This document shows, piece by piece, positions 18,504 through 26,756 of a DNA stretch of 64,000 nt. The notes under the pieces are model-generated. The model made no database searches. It saw only the letters and a list, made by a program, of their open reading frames with translations, and was not told where the DNA came from. How positions within the stretch are numbered: the stretch's first letter is position 1; every line of letters starts with the position of its first letter. This stretch comes from Microvirga makkahensis (GTDB lineage Bacteria; Pseudomonadota; Alphaproteobacteria; Rhizobiales; Beijerinckiaceae). The position numbers and the translations under genes were made by a program. The stretch covers positions 1 through 64,000 of the forward strand of contig NZ_WURB01000020.1 of the NCBI RefSeq assembly GCF_009830105.1, read 5' to 3'.

Positions 18504-18677
18504 AACGAATCGAAGTTTCCATAAGCGCGCTTCGGGAGACGGAAAAGGCCCTCGCTCAGGAAATCTTTGCGCACAAACGGGGCCATAGGTTCCATCGCAA
18601 GCCTGAAGCGAGGGCGAGAGCTGTTTGATCCCGGGGCTTGATGGTGCATTCTTATCGCCGGAATGGAGGGATGCGCT
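18504..18677. other. Start of a transposon-scar zone, no gene
   Basis: No coding signal was recognised between the LysR stop and the IS481-like remnant at 18678. The sequence is part of a roughly 900-base stretch that carries pieces of at least three transposase genes. Confidence 0.4.
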
Positions 18678-18767
18678 ATGGGCCAAGTGTTCCATGGGAG
18701 CGCCACAACGCCCGAGGCAGTCCGTCGAGCGATACAGCATAGTCAAGCGGGCCTCAACGCTTCAGGC
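18678..18767 (+). pseudogene. N-terminal remnant of an IS481-type transposase
   Basis: From the ATG at 18678 the frame reads MGQVFHGSATTPEAVRR and continues AIQHSQAGL, which matches the start of IS481-type transposases (typically MGQVLHGSATTTEAVRRAIQ). After about 25 residues similarity stops, and no catalytic DDE part follows. Only the first tenth of the gene is left. Confidence 0.7.
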
Positions 18768-19081
18768 TCGACCCGCTCCCCCAAATGCCGGGACTTCTCT
18801 ATTTTTCGGCGAGTTGAAGTCAAGCGCCTTCCGAGCTGTCCACCCCCCAGTGTTCAATGTTCTTCGCGAGGCCCTGCTTCCCTTCGGGATCGGCTCTCGA
18901 GCCGTCCCAGCATGGGATCAGGAGAATGAAGCGGGCAATCTAAACAGCGGTTTGAAAGTGATGACACGCCCGACCAAGTCCCGGCACGCCCTTGCTTCAT
19001 CCCTCGTCCCGCGAAGGACATCTGTCCACCGGCGGGTGGAACTTGTAATGCTCTCTCTATCGTTTAGGCCTCGCCATCGGA
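18768..19081. other. Non-coding gap inside the transposon-scar zone
   Basis: No supported gene. Open frames on the plus strand continue from the IS481-like remnant but show no family features. This may be degraded insertion-sequence DNA. Confidence 0.4.
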
Positions 19082-19195
19082 TCAGACACACGCCTTGGCA
19101 TCATCTCTGGACCAGCGGAACTCTGTCCCATCGCTCCACCTCCGATGCATGACGATGGCCAGGCGCCGGGCCAGTGCGACGATGGCCTTGCGCAG
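19082..19195 (-). pseudogene. C-terminal remnant of an IS110-type transposase
   Basis: The minus strand from 19195 to the TGA at 19082-19084 reads LRKAIVALARRLAIVMHRR followed by WSDGTEFRWSRDDAKACV. This is the typical IS110-family C-terminus (VALARKLAVIMH..W..GTEF.W). The rest of the transposase is missing. It is abutted directly by a piece of a different transposase in another frame. Confidence 0.65.
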
Positions 19196-19316
19196 AGAAC
19201 CAGGCGGTCAGACTGCCCCTCTGGCGCAAGGCAGCATCGTACTCGGCCCAATTTGTCACCCGATGCCGCTGCTTGGGGATGCGGTGACGGCGCGCGGCAT
19301 TGGCCGTGAGGGGCAT
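19194..19316 (-). pseudogene. N-terminal remnant of an IS5-type transposase
   Basis: From an ATG at 19316 the minus strand reads RHRVTNWAEYDAALRQRG followed by SLTAWFS, the characteristic beginning of many IS5-family transposases. Similarity ends abruptly at about 19195, exactly where the IS110-like C-terminal piece begins in another frame. This suggests deletion or recombination between two insertion sequences. Confidence 0.65.
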
Positions 19317-19440
19317 GGCGGAGATCTTTGGTCAGGAGGGCACAGCCTTCCTATGGCATCCAGATCCAGGCGCCAACGCACATTCGTGCAACAAGGCGGC
19401 GTCACATCCTCGCGGAAGACTGTTTATGGGACTGCTCGTC

Positions 19441-20040
19441 TCAGCGAGGCGCAATCGAACGCCATGGATGGATAACGCGGCGGGTCGCGACCTCAAAGGC
19501 CCAAAAGTGGCCTTGGAAAGGTTGATCCATATAACGGGAGATCGGTCGCATGAGATACTTGCAGAGCAGCAGTGTGCCAACGCCGCCATGCGCTACAAAT
19601 GCGATGCTATCGCCCAAGAACCCCTGAAGGATGTCGTCCACGGCGGCTGCGACACGATTTTGTGCATCAACAGCACGCTCCCATCCGCGCACGCTCTCTT
19701 CTGGTCTTGCGAAAAAGGCATCTGCCATCTCTTCAAACTCTGGCGGCGGAATAAACCCAGTCGCGCTGCGGTCATTCTCATGCAGCGCATGGTGGATGCC
19801 CACCGGCAGTCCAAAGTGGCCCGCTAGGATCCCGGCCGCCTCAATAGCTTTGGTTTCGGTGCTGGCCCAGATGGCAGAGAGTTTGGCTAGATCGGCTAAT
19901 GAGGCAAAGGTCCGCATGCGGTGGATCCCTTTGTCCGATAAATGCCACTGAGGCACGGGGGTACCCAGGTCAACGACCACTTCAGGGTGGGTGACAAAGT
20001 AGGCAATGGTCACAACGGCCTCCACTCCGAGGATCAGCAT
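19441..20040 (-). CDS. Histidine-phosphatase-family protein
   Basis: The 199-residue protein has the phosphoglycerate-mutase/histidine-phosphatase layout: an N-terminal strand YFVTHPEVVVD, the segment LSDKGIHRMR, AIWASTETKAIEAA, and AFVAHGGVGTLLL near residue 150. The usual RHG triplet is replaced by THP, so the phospho-accepting histidine is kept but the arginine is not. This variant occurs in a sub-group of bacterial phosphatase-like proteins. The stop lies about 125 bases beyond transposase debris, so the 3' end may have been altered by insertion. Role unknown. Confidence 0.82.
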   Translation of the reverse strand: MLILGVEAVVTIAYFVTHPEVVVDLGTPVPQWHLSDKGIHRMRTFASLADLAKLSAIWASTETKAIEAAGILAGHFGLPVGIHHALHENDRSATGFIPPPEFEEMADAFFARPEESVRGWERAVDAQNRVAAAVDDILQGFLGDSIAFVAHGGVGTLLLCKYLMRPISRYMDQPFQGHFWAFEVATRRVIHPWRSIAPR

Positions 20041-20093
20041 ATCTTACAAGAGACGTAACTTCTGCCGGCGCAAATACGTTCACGGAAGCGCCT

Positions 20094-20438
20094 TCATCGA
20101 TCTGTCTTGCTTCGTTCACCGATCATAACGCCAGCCAGTCCAAGAAGAGCGCCCGCGGCCTTCACCAAGCCATCTGGAAGGCGGCCATGGCGGCTCGGCA
20201 CCAGGTGTTGGGCCATCTCGAGCCCTCCAACGATCCCGATCACCACCAGGAGAATGGAAAGTCGGTGTGTAGGATAGCCGAGGCCAAAGCAAGCGCCGAT
20301 TAGCGTAAAGGCTGCAAAGCGCTCCAGACTGACGGGAGCGCCGGAGACTGGCCGAAGCTCAATCGGTGCAAAGGTGAAGACGGCAATGGCGAGGACAAGC
20401 AGCCATGCGGCGCACCGAAAGAAGGCTCTGGTTGTCAT
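20094..20438 (-). CDS. VanZ-like small membrane protein
   Basis: The 114-residue protein contains four hydrophobic segments with the VanZ-family pattern: TFAPIELRPV after the first helix, ERFAAFTLIGACFGLGYP, GLEMAQHLVPSRHGRLPDGLVKAAGALLG. VanZ-like proteins are inner-membrane proteins of mostly unknown role. VanZ itself gives teicoplanin resistance, but this distant homologue should not be assumed to. It lies between the histidine phosphatase and an IS630 element and is probably transcribed alone. Confidence 0.82.
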   Translation of the reverse strand: MTTRAFFRCAAWLLVLAIAVFTFAPIELRPVSGAPVSLERFAAFTLIGACFGLGYPTHRLSILLVVIGIVGGLEMAQHLVPSRHGRLPDGLVKAAGALLGLAGVMIGERSKTDR

Positions 20439-20638
20439 GCCAGATATAGTAACCGGTGCAGCCGCCTTGTGAATGTCTCTTTCGTGCTACCGACGCTGCG
20501 TGCGTGACATGATCTACACTGCATTGTTGCAACCAGTTTGAAATGTCTCAGGGTTCTACGGAGCCCTACCGGGGCTGCGGAGCTCTCATCCATCGGAGCA
20601 GGCGCGGCGGAGGCGACGGGATAGGCGTTCTTGGCGGC

Positions 20639-20665
20639 TAATGATCTTCACGAGTGTCCTGTGAC
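20639..20665. repeat. Left terminal inverted repeat of the IS630 element with TA target
   Basis: TAATGATCTTCACGA at 20639-20653, continuing GTGTCCTGTGAC, matches the reverse complement of 21681-21707 perfectly over its first 15 bases including the TA. Six of the last 12 bases also agree, mostly at the end. Confidence 0.8.
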
Positions 20666-21705
20666 GGAGAGGCCTGCGTGCCGAAAGAAGCTGACGATCA
20701 TCGCGGGGCGGCGCCGCAAACGGCAAAACTCGCGGCGCGCCAGACGGTGGAGATCGGCGACTGATCCAGGCAGCGCATTCTCCATGGCGCGCTTGACGGG
20801 GGCATTGCACTGCTCCTCGGGATTGAGCTCGGGCGCATAGGCCGGCAGGTAGGCCACTGCGAAGTCCTGCGGCTGGGCCGCGATGAAGGCTGGGGTGGCC
20901 TGTGACCGATGAGCGTTGAGCCGACCCCAGACCACCAGCAGGGGCGTGCCGAGCCTGCGACGGAAATACCGCAGGACCAGGATCACCGTGGCACTTGAGA
21001 TGCTGGAGCGAAAGTGGCGAGCGTAAAGCCGCCCGTCGCTTGCTCACCCGCTGGAGCACCGGGGTGACTCCGCGCCGCGCCCAGGTCGTGCCCGGTCGGG
21101 CGCGGAAGCTGTGGCCCGTCTCGTCCCAGAGGAGAAAGGTCCGGTGCTCCCGCTGGGCCTTTTTGAATCGCCACCCAATCCCGCTTGGGCCAGATCGCGA
21201 TGACAAGCTCGTCGCGCTCCTTGCCCCGGGTGGCCGCACGCTGCACGCTGAAGCCATGGGCCTTGAGAGGCCGCTCCAGATAGCGCGGATGGTAATGCAC
21301 TCCGAACTCGCGCTCGATCAGGGTGGTGATGCGTTTGAGGGTCCAGCGCTCGGTCGCAAAGCCTGCTGCCACCGCACCCCGATCCAGCAGCCGACCCAGA
21401 TAGGCCCAGGTCTTCTCATCAAGCCGGGGCGCTCGTCCTGTTCTGGCTCGGGCGGCTAATCCGCGCCGGCCCTGCTGAGCCAGCGTGGCCGTCCAACGGG
21501 AGACACTGGCCCGACTGACCCCAAGTTGCCGGGCGACCTCGGCCCGGGACAACCGCCCCCGCCGCAACAGCCTCGCGGCCGCCAGACGTCGCTCCTCCAT
21601 TTGCTCCGGCGTGAGATGCGCCGGACGCCAAACGTTGTCCTCCATCGCGCGCCTCCTCACGAGGATCGACACTGCCCTATGTTACACCAGCTTCGTGAAG
21701 ATCAT
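20641..21705 (-). mobile_element. IS630-family insertion sequence, about 1065 bases
   Basis: The element is bounded by terminal inverted repeats (outer 13 bases ATGATCTTCACGA perfect) and by TA dinucleotides on both sides, the target duplication expected for IS630/Tc1-mariner elements. It contains one transposase gene on the minus strand that is split over several reading frames. It separates the VanZ-like gene from the small alpha-CTD-like gene and marks the edge of the exopolysaccharide island. Confidence 0.85.
20648..21672 (-). pseudogene. IS630-family transposase, frameshifted
   Basis: The N-terminal frame (21672 to about 21180) carries the helix-turn-helix LSRAEVARQLGVSRASVSRW and ERDELVIAIWPKRDW. 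The next frame carries the first catalytic Asp in FLLWDETGHSFRARPGTTWA and stops making sense after VSKRRA. A third frame carries GRLYARHFRSS, RRLGTPLLVVWGRLNAHRS with the second Asp position replaced by Gly, and PAYAPELNPEEQCNAPVK with the Glu. Between the second and third pieces a short segment (EVSS... in relatives) is deleted. IS630 can use frameshifting, but two shifts plus a deletion and the Asp-to-Gly change argue for a dead gene. Confidence 0.82.
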
Positions 21706-21707
21706 TA
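21681..21707. repeat. Right terminal inverted repeat of the IS630 element with TA target
   Basis: GTTACACCAG followed by CTTCGTGAAGATCATTA ends at the TA of 21706-21707 and is the inverted partner of the repeat at 20639-20665. Confidence 0.8.
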
Positions 21708-22201
21708 GGTGCCGATCGCCCTACCGACCTCCTACGAGCACGCCACCCGCGAGGCCGACCTGCGAGCGCTGATTTAGGCTCAGCTTGAGGTCATGCAGAT
21801 GGCAGCGTGAAATCCAAGCCAATCCGCCTCCGGAAAACTCGGCGCGGTTCAACTTCGTGCTCATGTCCAATCCCTGCCATAGGTCCTGGACCGTTGCCAA
21901 CTTGACAGCACCCAGGCACGCTTCCCTCGTGTCATCGCCCGCCGACAGGCGCATCCAAGCCTCAGGCGCAGGAGCTTACACAATCTTCTCGGCCGTACCC
22001 GCCACCTCGGGTTTGTGGCCCCAGGAATGGAATTGGTCGGTGGCATGTGCGCCGAGCGAAGTTACTGCAGAGCCAAGCCCTTGGAGGACTCCCCATGGGT
22101 ACCCTAAAGGCCTGACTGAGCGCTATTCAGGATAAGACTCCTAGTAAAGATAAGCTCTGTAGCTACAGTGGTGTCCTCTTAATCTTATCAATGAGGACGA
22201 C
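21708..22201. other. 494-base gap without a supported gene
   Basis: No domain was recognised on either strand. A short plus-strand stretch after 21712 (ALPTSYEHATREADLRALI, then a stop) faintly recalls IS66 transposase N-termini but is too short to claim. The last 70 bases are A/T-richer and probably hold the promoter and GAGGA ribosome-binding site of the gene at 22202. Confidence 0.4.
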
Positions 22202-22561
22202 TTGCAGAGATCGGACCCCTTCCCAATCGAGCTTTGTTCGCCACGGTTGCGGGCGGCACTTTTAGCCGAGTTTCAGGGGCGGCGCCCAACCGTTCAGGAG
22301 ATGGTGAGCGTTCCTTTGCATACTTGGATGGCAGTCCCCGGCATAGGCCAGATGTCGCTCATAGAACTGAGAAACATCTTATGGAGAGATTCTGGTGACG
22401 ACGGCAGTGCTAAGGAAGCGCCCCCGCAACAGCTCACCGGTACTGAATTAGTCGCGCGGCTGGTTCGCCTAGAGCATGATCTGAAACACCTTAGGCGTGC
22501 CATTCAGATGGTTATGACCACCCGACAGATAAGAAAATTCGATCCAGGACGTCCAGATTGA
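22202..22561 (+). CDS. Small protein resembling the RNA polymerase alpha C-terminal domain
   Basis: The 119-residue frame begins with TTG; GAGGA lies 6 bases upstream. Residues about 25-65 (RPTVQEMVSVPLHTWMAVPGIGQMSLIELRNIL) follow the pattern of the alpha-CTD of RNA polymerase: a short helix, then a helix-hairpin-helix with a Gly-x-Gly turn and a Leu-Arg-rich final helix. That module binds DNA UP elements and activators. The C-terminal half (LVARLVRLEHDLKHLRRAI) looks like an amphipathic or coiled-coil helix. I infer a DNA- or nucleoprotein-binding protein, not a polymerase subunit. It stands alone between an IS630 element and rmlA. Confidence 0.6.
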   Translation: MQRSDPFPIELCSPRLRAALLAEFQGRRPTVQEMVSVPLHTWMAVPGIGQMSLIELRNILWRDSGDDGSAKEAPPQQLTGTELVARLVRLEHDLKHLRRAIQMVMTTRQIRKFDPGRPD

Positions 22562-22693
22562 CTGCATTCCGGGTCCGACCAGGTACGGCCGTGGCTTCGC
22601 CGCTCTCGCCACTGCTGACAAAGCCAAGTTGCTGAATGTCATCCCGCGCAGCTGCTCCAGGCAGGTCTTACCTGCGCTAGTACCTCGCTCGCG

Positions 22694-22712
22694 AAAAGTG
22701 GAATCCACTTTT
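22694..22712. repeat. Perfect palindrome AAAAGTGGA/TCCACTTTT
   Basis: Nine-base arms AAAAGTGGA and TCCACTTTT flank a single A. The AAAAGTGG core recurs in the repeat element at 28368-28439, so both belong to a dispersed family. Confidence 0.7.
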
Positions 22713-22759
22713 AGGATTGAGCCGATGCTTACCCTGACAGATAGCACACCGTCGGACGC

Positions 22760-22775
22760 AGACCCGAAGGGCCGC
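22760..22775. repeat. 16-base dispersed repeat core, copy 1
   Basis: GACCCGAAGGGCCGCG here is identical to 28381-28396. In both copies an AAAA-CGGA or AAAAGTGGA sequence follows within about 10 bases, as in rhizobial palindromic intergenic elements. Confidence 0.7.
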
Positions 22776-22965
22776 GCTAGCAAAACCGGATCCACTTCTC
22801 GCTGACGCGGCCTTGCGAGTCACGGACGCAGACCTCTGGGTCCGCACTATGAGCGCATGTTGGTAAGAATGCATCGCCTCTGGAAGATGTCGCTGAGAGT
22901 CCATTCCCTGAGCCACTGTCCTTGCGCCGAAGTCTTGCCTCTTTTCAGACCGGCACTCCGCTGGA

Positions 22966-23847
22966 TCAGAGTTCGTTCGTGCGAAGCTGCGCCAGGAGTG
23001 AGCGTCCGTAGCGGGTCTTGGCAAGACTGGTGGCCGCATCCTCGAAGGCGGCCCTGTCGATCCAGCGCTCGCGATAAGCGATCTCTTCCGGAGACGCGAT
23101 GAGCTGACCCTGACGGGATTGCAGGATGTGAACGAACTCGGAAGCCTCGAGAAGCGACTCGTGCGTTCCCGCATCCAGCCAAGTATAGCCGCGCCCGAGC
23201 TGCTTGACGCGCAGCTGTCCCTGGCGAAGGTAGAGATTGTTGAGATCCGTGATCTCGAGCTCCCCACGCTGCGACGGCGTCAGCGTCCTGGTTAGCTTCA
23301 CCACCTGTTCGTCATAGAAATAGAGCCCGATCACGGCCCAGCGGGATTTCGGCCGATCCGGCTTTTCCTCAATCGACGTTACGCGCCCCTCGCTGTCGAA
23401 GTCGACGATGCCGTAGCGCTCGGGATCCTCGACCTGGTAGCCGAACACCGTCGCCCCTTCCCGCTGCGTGCCGGCCCGCTTTAAGACCTCGGACAGCCCG
23501 TGACCATAGATGAGATTGTCTCCCAGAATCAGGCAGGAGGGATGCCCCTCGACAAAGTCCTCCCCGATGAGAAAGGCCTGCGCCAATCCATCGGGACTGG
23601 GCTGGATTGCGTACTCGAAACGCACGCCCCATTGTCGGCCTGTGCCCAGAAGCCGCTTGAACGCGCCTTGGTCTTCAGGCGTGGTGATGATCAGTATGTC
23701 CCTGATACCCGCCAGCATGAGGGAGGTCAGGGGATAATAGATCATCGGCTTGTCGTAGATCGGAAGCAACTGCTTCGACGTCACAAGAGTGAGAGGATGT
23801 AGCCGCGTGCCCGAGCCTCCCGCCAGGATTATGCCCTTGCGCTCCAT
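22966..23847 (-). CDS. rmlA: Glucose-1-phosphate thymidylyltransferase
   Basis: This 293-residue enzyme joins dTTP and glucose-1-phosphate to dTDP-glucose, the first step of dTDP-rhamnose and other dTDP-deoxysugars. The nucleotidyltransferase signature [16 protein letters not shown] begins at residue 5, [17 protein letters not shown] follows, and the substrate loop [12 protein letters not shown] is intact. Length matches the RmlA family. It is the last gene of a three-gene minus-strand set, 45 bases after rmlB. The product should feed the glycosyltransferases of the exopolysaccharide island. Confidence 0.97.
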   Translation of the reverse strand: MERKGIILAGGSGTRLHPLTLVTSKQLLPIYDKPMIYYPLTSLMLAGIRDILIITTPEDQGAFKRLLGTGRQWGVRFEYAIQPSPDGLAQAFLIGEDFVEGHPSCLILGDNLIYGHGLSEVLKRAGTQREGATVFGYQVEDPERYGIVDFDSEGRVTSIEEKPDRPKSRWAVIGLYFYDEQVVKLTRTLTPSQRGELEITDLNNLYLRQGQLRVKQLGRGYTWLDAGTHESLLEASEFVHILQSRQGQLIASPEEIAYRERWIDRAAFEDAATSLAKTRYGRSLLAQLRTNEL

Positions 23848-23892
23848 GTATCACTCCCAATCACGATTATGCTCTGTACTCGAAGCGGAGGA

Positions 23893-24969
23893 TCATGCAC
23901 GCGCTCCCAGCCTCTCGCCGCAATAGACACTGGAGCGGATGCGCTTCCACCATGAGGGGTTGGCGAGATACCAGCGCACGGTCTTGGCGAGGCCCGTTTC
24001 GAAGGTCTCCTGCGGGGCCCAACCCAGCTCCCGCCCGATCTTGGATGGGTCGATGGCGTAGCGCCTGTCGTGCCCTGGCCGATCCCTGACGAAGGTGATC
24101 AGTTCCTCCCGCCGCCCGATGCGCGGATCGGGAGCGATCTCGTCCAGAACAGCGCAGATCGCCCGCACCACCTCCAGATTCGTCTTCTCATTGTGGCCGC
24201 CGACGTTATAGCTTTCACCCACCCGGCCTCTCTCGGCGATCAGTACGAGCGCCCGGGCGTGGTCCTCCACGTAGAGCCAGTCCCGGATGTTCGATCCGTC
24301 GCCGTAGACGGGCAGCGGCTTGCCCTCGAGGGCGTTGAGGATGACGAGTGGAATCAGCTTTTCGGGGAAGTGGTAAGGACCGTAATTGTTGGAGCAGTTG
24401 CTGATCCCCACAGGGAAACCGAAGGTGTGATGCCAAGCGCGGACCAGATGATCCGAGGCCGCCTTGGAGGCGGAGTAAGGCGAGCGCGGGTCATAAGCCG
24501 TGCTTTCCGTGAAGTATCCTTCCGCGCCCAGCGAGCCGAATACCTCGTCCGTGGATATGTGGTGGAAGCGAAAGTCCGCCTTCCGCGAGCCGGACAGGCC
24601 CAGCCAATAGGCCAAGGCCGACTGCAGCAGGGTGTAGGTACCCATCACGTTTGTCTGGATGAAGGCGCCAGGCCCGTCGATGGAGCGGTCGACGTGGCTC
24701 TCGGCAGCCAGATGCATGACGATGTCGGGTTGGTAGGAGGCGAAGACATCCTGCACCTTCAAGGCGTCAAGGATGTCAGCCTGCACAAACCGATAGCGGG
24801 GGTTGTTCGCAACGGGCCTAAGCGAGTCCAGGCTGCCGGCATAGGTCAGCTTGTCGAGGACGAGCACCTGATGGTCCGTCTCGGCAATGAGGTGGCGCAC
24901 TACTGCTGAGCCGATGAAGCCGGCACCTCCGGTGACGATAATGCGCTTTGCGGGCGAAATAGCGGGCAT
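23893..24969 (-). CDS. rmlB: dTDP-glucose 4,6-dehydratase
   Basis: The 358-residue SDR-type enzyme converts dTDP-glucose to dTDP-4-keto-6-deoxyglucose. It shows the NAD motif [15 protein letters not shown] at residue 13, [29 protein letters not shown] with catalytic Thr-Asp-Glu, and [12 protein letters not shown] with the YxxxK pair. All key residues are present. It starts 29 bases after the rmlC stop and is followed by rmlA, so the three are co-transcribed as rmlCBA. Confidence 0.97.
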   Translation of the reverse strand: MPAISPAKRIIVTGGAGFIGSAVVRHLIAETDHQVLVLDKLTYAGSLDSLRPVANNPRYRFVQADILDALKVQDVFASYQPDIVMHLAAESHVDRSIDGPGAFIQTNVMGTYTLLQSALAYWLGLSGSRKADFRFHHISTDEVFGSLGAEGYFTESTAYDPRSPYSASKAASDHLVRAWHHTFGFPVGISNCSNNYGPYHFPEKLIPLVILNALEGKPLPVYGDGSNIRDWLYVEDHARALVLIAERGRVGESYNVGGHNEKTNLEVVRAICAVLDEIAPDPRIGRREELITFVRDRPGHDRRYAIDPSKIGRELGWAPQETFETGLAKTVRWYLANPSWWKRIRSSVYCGERLGARA

Positions 24970-24998
24970 GAAGGAAACTCGAACAGGGATTGTGTGGG

Positions 24999-25625
24999 TC
25001 AGACCGGCGTCTCAGCGGGCTCGTAGCGAAAAGGTGACACGAAGTTCGCAAAGGTCGGCAAATCTCTATCCCTGCCGGAGAGAACAACCTCCTCCGTCCG
25101 GATAGGCCAAGTGATATCGAGGGAAGGATCGTCCCAGGCCAGTCCCGCGTCGCAATCCGGCGTATAGAAGCTGTCGACCTTGTAGGCGACTTCCGTTTCG
25201 GGCTCCAAGGTACAGTAGCCATGGGCGAAACCATGCGGCACGAACAACTGCTCGCCCGCTTCCGCCGTGAGCGTTGCGCCGACCCAGCGGCCGTAGGTAG
25301 ACGATCCGACGCGGAGATCGACGGCCACGTCGAAAATCCGTCCACGCAGAACGCGGACCAGCTTCGCTTGAGACTGAGGCGGACGTTGAAAGTGCAGACC
25401 GCGCAGAGTCCCTCGCGCTGCGGAAAAGACCTGATTGTCCTGAACGAAAGCCGTGCGGCTCAAGGCTTGGGGACAGGAACGCACGCTGTAGGTTTCCGAG
25501 AACCACCCCCGCTCGTCACGGAAGCGGCGCGGAATCAGCAGGATAACCTCGGGGATGTCGGTCGGATTCACCTCACCGCCAAAATCGTGACTAGACCACT
25601 CATATGTCGTTACAGCCAACCGCAT
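24999..25625 (-). CDS. rmlC: dTDP-4-dehydrorhamnose 3,5-epimerase
   Basis: The 208-residue cupin enzyme epimerises dTDP-4-keto-6-deoxyglucose at C3 and C5. Visible features are the N-terminal [38 protein letters not shown] with the catalytic His, [17 protein letters not shown], and [25 protein letters not shown] start it at the ATG at 25625, with AGGAG upstream; the longer frame to 25829 adds about 68 residues without similarity. It is first of the rmlCBA set. No rmlD (4-dehydrorhamnose reductase) is in the window. Confidence 0.94.
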   Translation of the reverse strand: MRLAVTTYEWSSHDFGGEVNPTDIPEVILLIPRRFRDERGWFSETYSVRSCPQALSRTAFVQDNQVFSAARGTLRGLHFQRPPQSQAKLVRVLRGRIFDVAVDLRVGSSTYGRWVGATLTAEAGEQLFVPHGFAHGYCTLEPETEVAYKVDSFYTPDCDAGLAWDDPSLDITWPIRTEEVVLSGRDRDLPTFANFVSPFRYEPAETPV

Positions 25626-26032
25626 CGCATGCTCCTGAGCAACGGAATCTCTCCCGCCGTAGGCCCTGAGGCCGACAGACCCGACGTTGTCAGGAGCCGA
25701 ACAACTCGCTGCTTGAAGGGGTGTCGCCTTACTTAGGCATGAGACCACCAATGCCCTCGGCCGTCGCGCCAAATGGCAGCATGTGACGTTCCGGCGAGTA
25801 AAAGCGCTCACGTCCTGAAAGACTAGCAAGCCGGTGCAGGCTTTGAGTCAGATCATCAGGATAGAAGAGATCAGGCAGAGGGATTAACCAGCTTTCCTAT
25901 AAGATTTTATCCTTACGAGCCAATTCCTCGCTGGCGACGATCTTGTGTGAAGGCGCGAGAGCGGCTTGACTGACATGCAGACATGAGCGGTCGTGCGACC
26001 GTGAAACGAAAGAGGCAAGGGCGGAGGCCCAA
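25626..26032. other. 407-base divergent region between rmlC and flavin reductase genes
   Basis: No supported gene. It must contain the promoters for rmlCBA (minus) and the flavin reductase gene (plus). GGAGG at about 26022 is the ribosome-binding site of the reductase. An A/T-richer patch lies around 25890-25920, but I could not identify a confident -35/-10 pair. Confidence 0.4.
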
Positions 26033-26554
26033 ATGACGAAACACATGCCTGCGAGTTCGATTGCCTCAGAGAGATTGACCGGGCCGACGGAATTCCGGTT
26101 GGCAATGCGGGAATTGGCCGCCACCGTCAGCATCGTCACGGCCGGACAGGGAGATCAACGCCGCGGGCTTACCGTCACGTCGCTCTGCTCGCTTTCGCTA
26201 GAGCCTCCAAGCCTCGTCGTCTGTGTCAACAAGGAAACAGATGGTCATCGCGCAATCCTCCAATCCGGAAGCTTTTGCGTTAACGTGATGGCCGCAGAGC
26301 AACGCATTCTCTCCGATTGCTTCGCAGGTCGTACGAGGCGCCGTGGTCTTGATCGTTTTGCAGATAGCGACTGGACCGTACTGGCCACGGGCTCACCAGT
26401 CCTTATCGATGCCATCGCAGTGCTTGACTGCGATGTAATCAACCAGCTCGACCATGGCACGCACACCTTGTTTGTAGGAGGAGTACGAGCAGTCCGGTCC
26501 GACTCCAATCGGCCGGCGCTCATCTACCGAGCTGGTGATTACCATGTGGTGTGA
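26033..26554 (+). CDS. Flavin reductase domain protein (HpaC-like)
   Basis: The 173-residue protein has the flavin-reductase split-barrel fold: FRLAMRELAATVSIVTAG near residue 20, GLTVTSLCSLSLEPPSLVVCVNKET with the flavin-contacting TSxxSxS-like stretch, and SGSFCVNVMAAEQ. Such proteins use NAD(P)H to make FMNH2 or FADH2 for a separate two-component monooxygenase. No stand-alone monooxygenase is adjacent. The only flavin monooxygenase in the island is the luciferase-like domain inside the NRPS at 54975-59717, which needs reduced FMN, so I infer a possible partnership. Confidence 0.9.
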   Translation: MTKHMPASSIASERLTGPTEFRLAMRELAATVSIVTAGQGDQRRGLTVTSLCSLSLEPPSLVVCVNKETDGHRAILQSGSFCVNVMAAEQRILSDCFAGRTRRRGLDRFADSDWTVLATGSPVLIDAIAVLDCDVINQLDHGTHTLFVGGVRAVRSDSNRPALIYRAGDYHVV

Positions 26555-26756
26555 AGTGATGCGCCGACTTCTTAACAGCACTGCCGAAAAGGCAGCCCGC
26601 GTACCCTGGGCGGTGTGGTCTTCGCCAATCGATGGCCGAGAATTCTCCAGACGTACGGGAACGACAATGCTACGACACGATGCATGGATACCCTCAGCAT
26701 GAACGCCAACAGCGACGATAGACATTCATCGGCATGATGCGCGAAAGGGTCTCGCG

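Larger units (their letters stand above)
22562..22965. other. 404-base gap with palindromic repeats, no gene
   Basis: The gap separates the alpha-CTD-like gene from the end of rmlA. It contains two short repeat modules (22694-22712 and 22760-22775), the second shared exactly with the element at 28368-28439. A CGGACGCAGACC motif occurs at 22752-22763 and again, as part of a longer stretch, near 22823-22834. No coding signal is seen. Confidence 0.5.

Noticed and set aside
21712-21800. Possible IS66 transposase start next to the IS630 element
   Set aside because: Only about 20 residues before a stop and weak similarity; too little to annotate.
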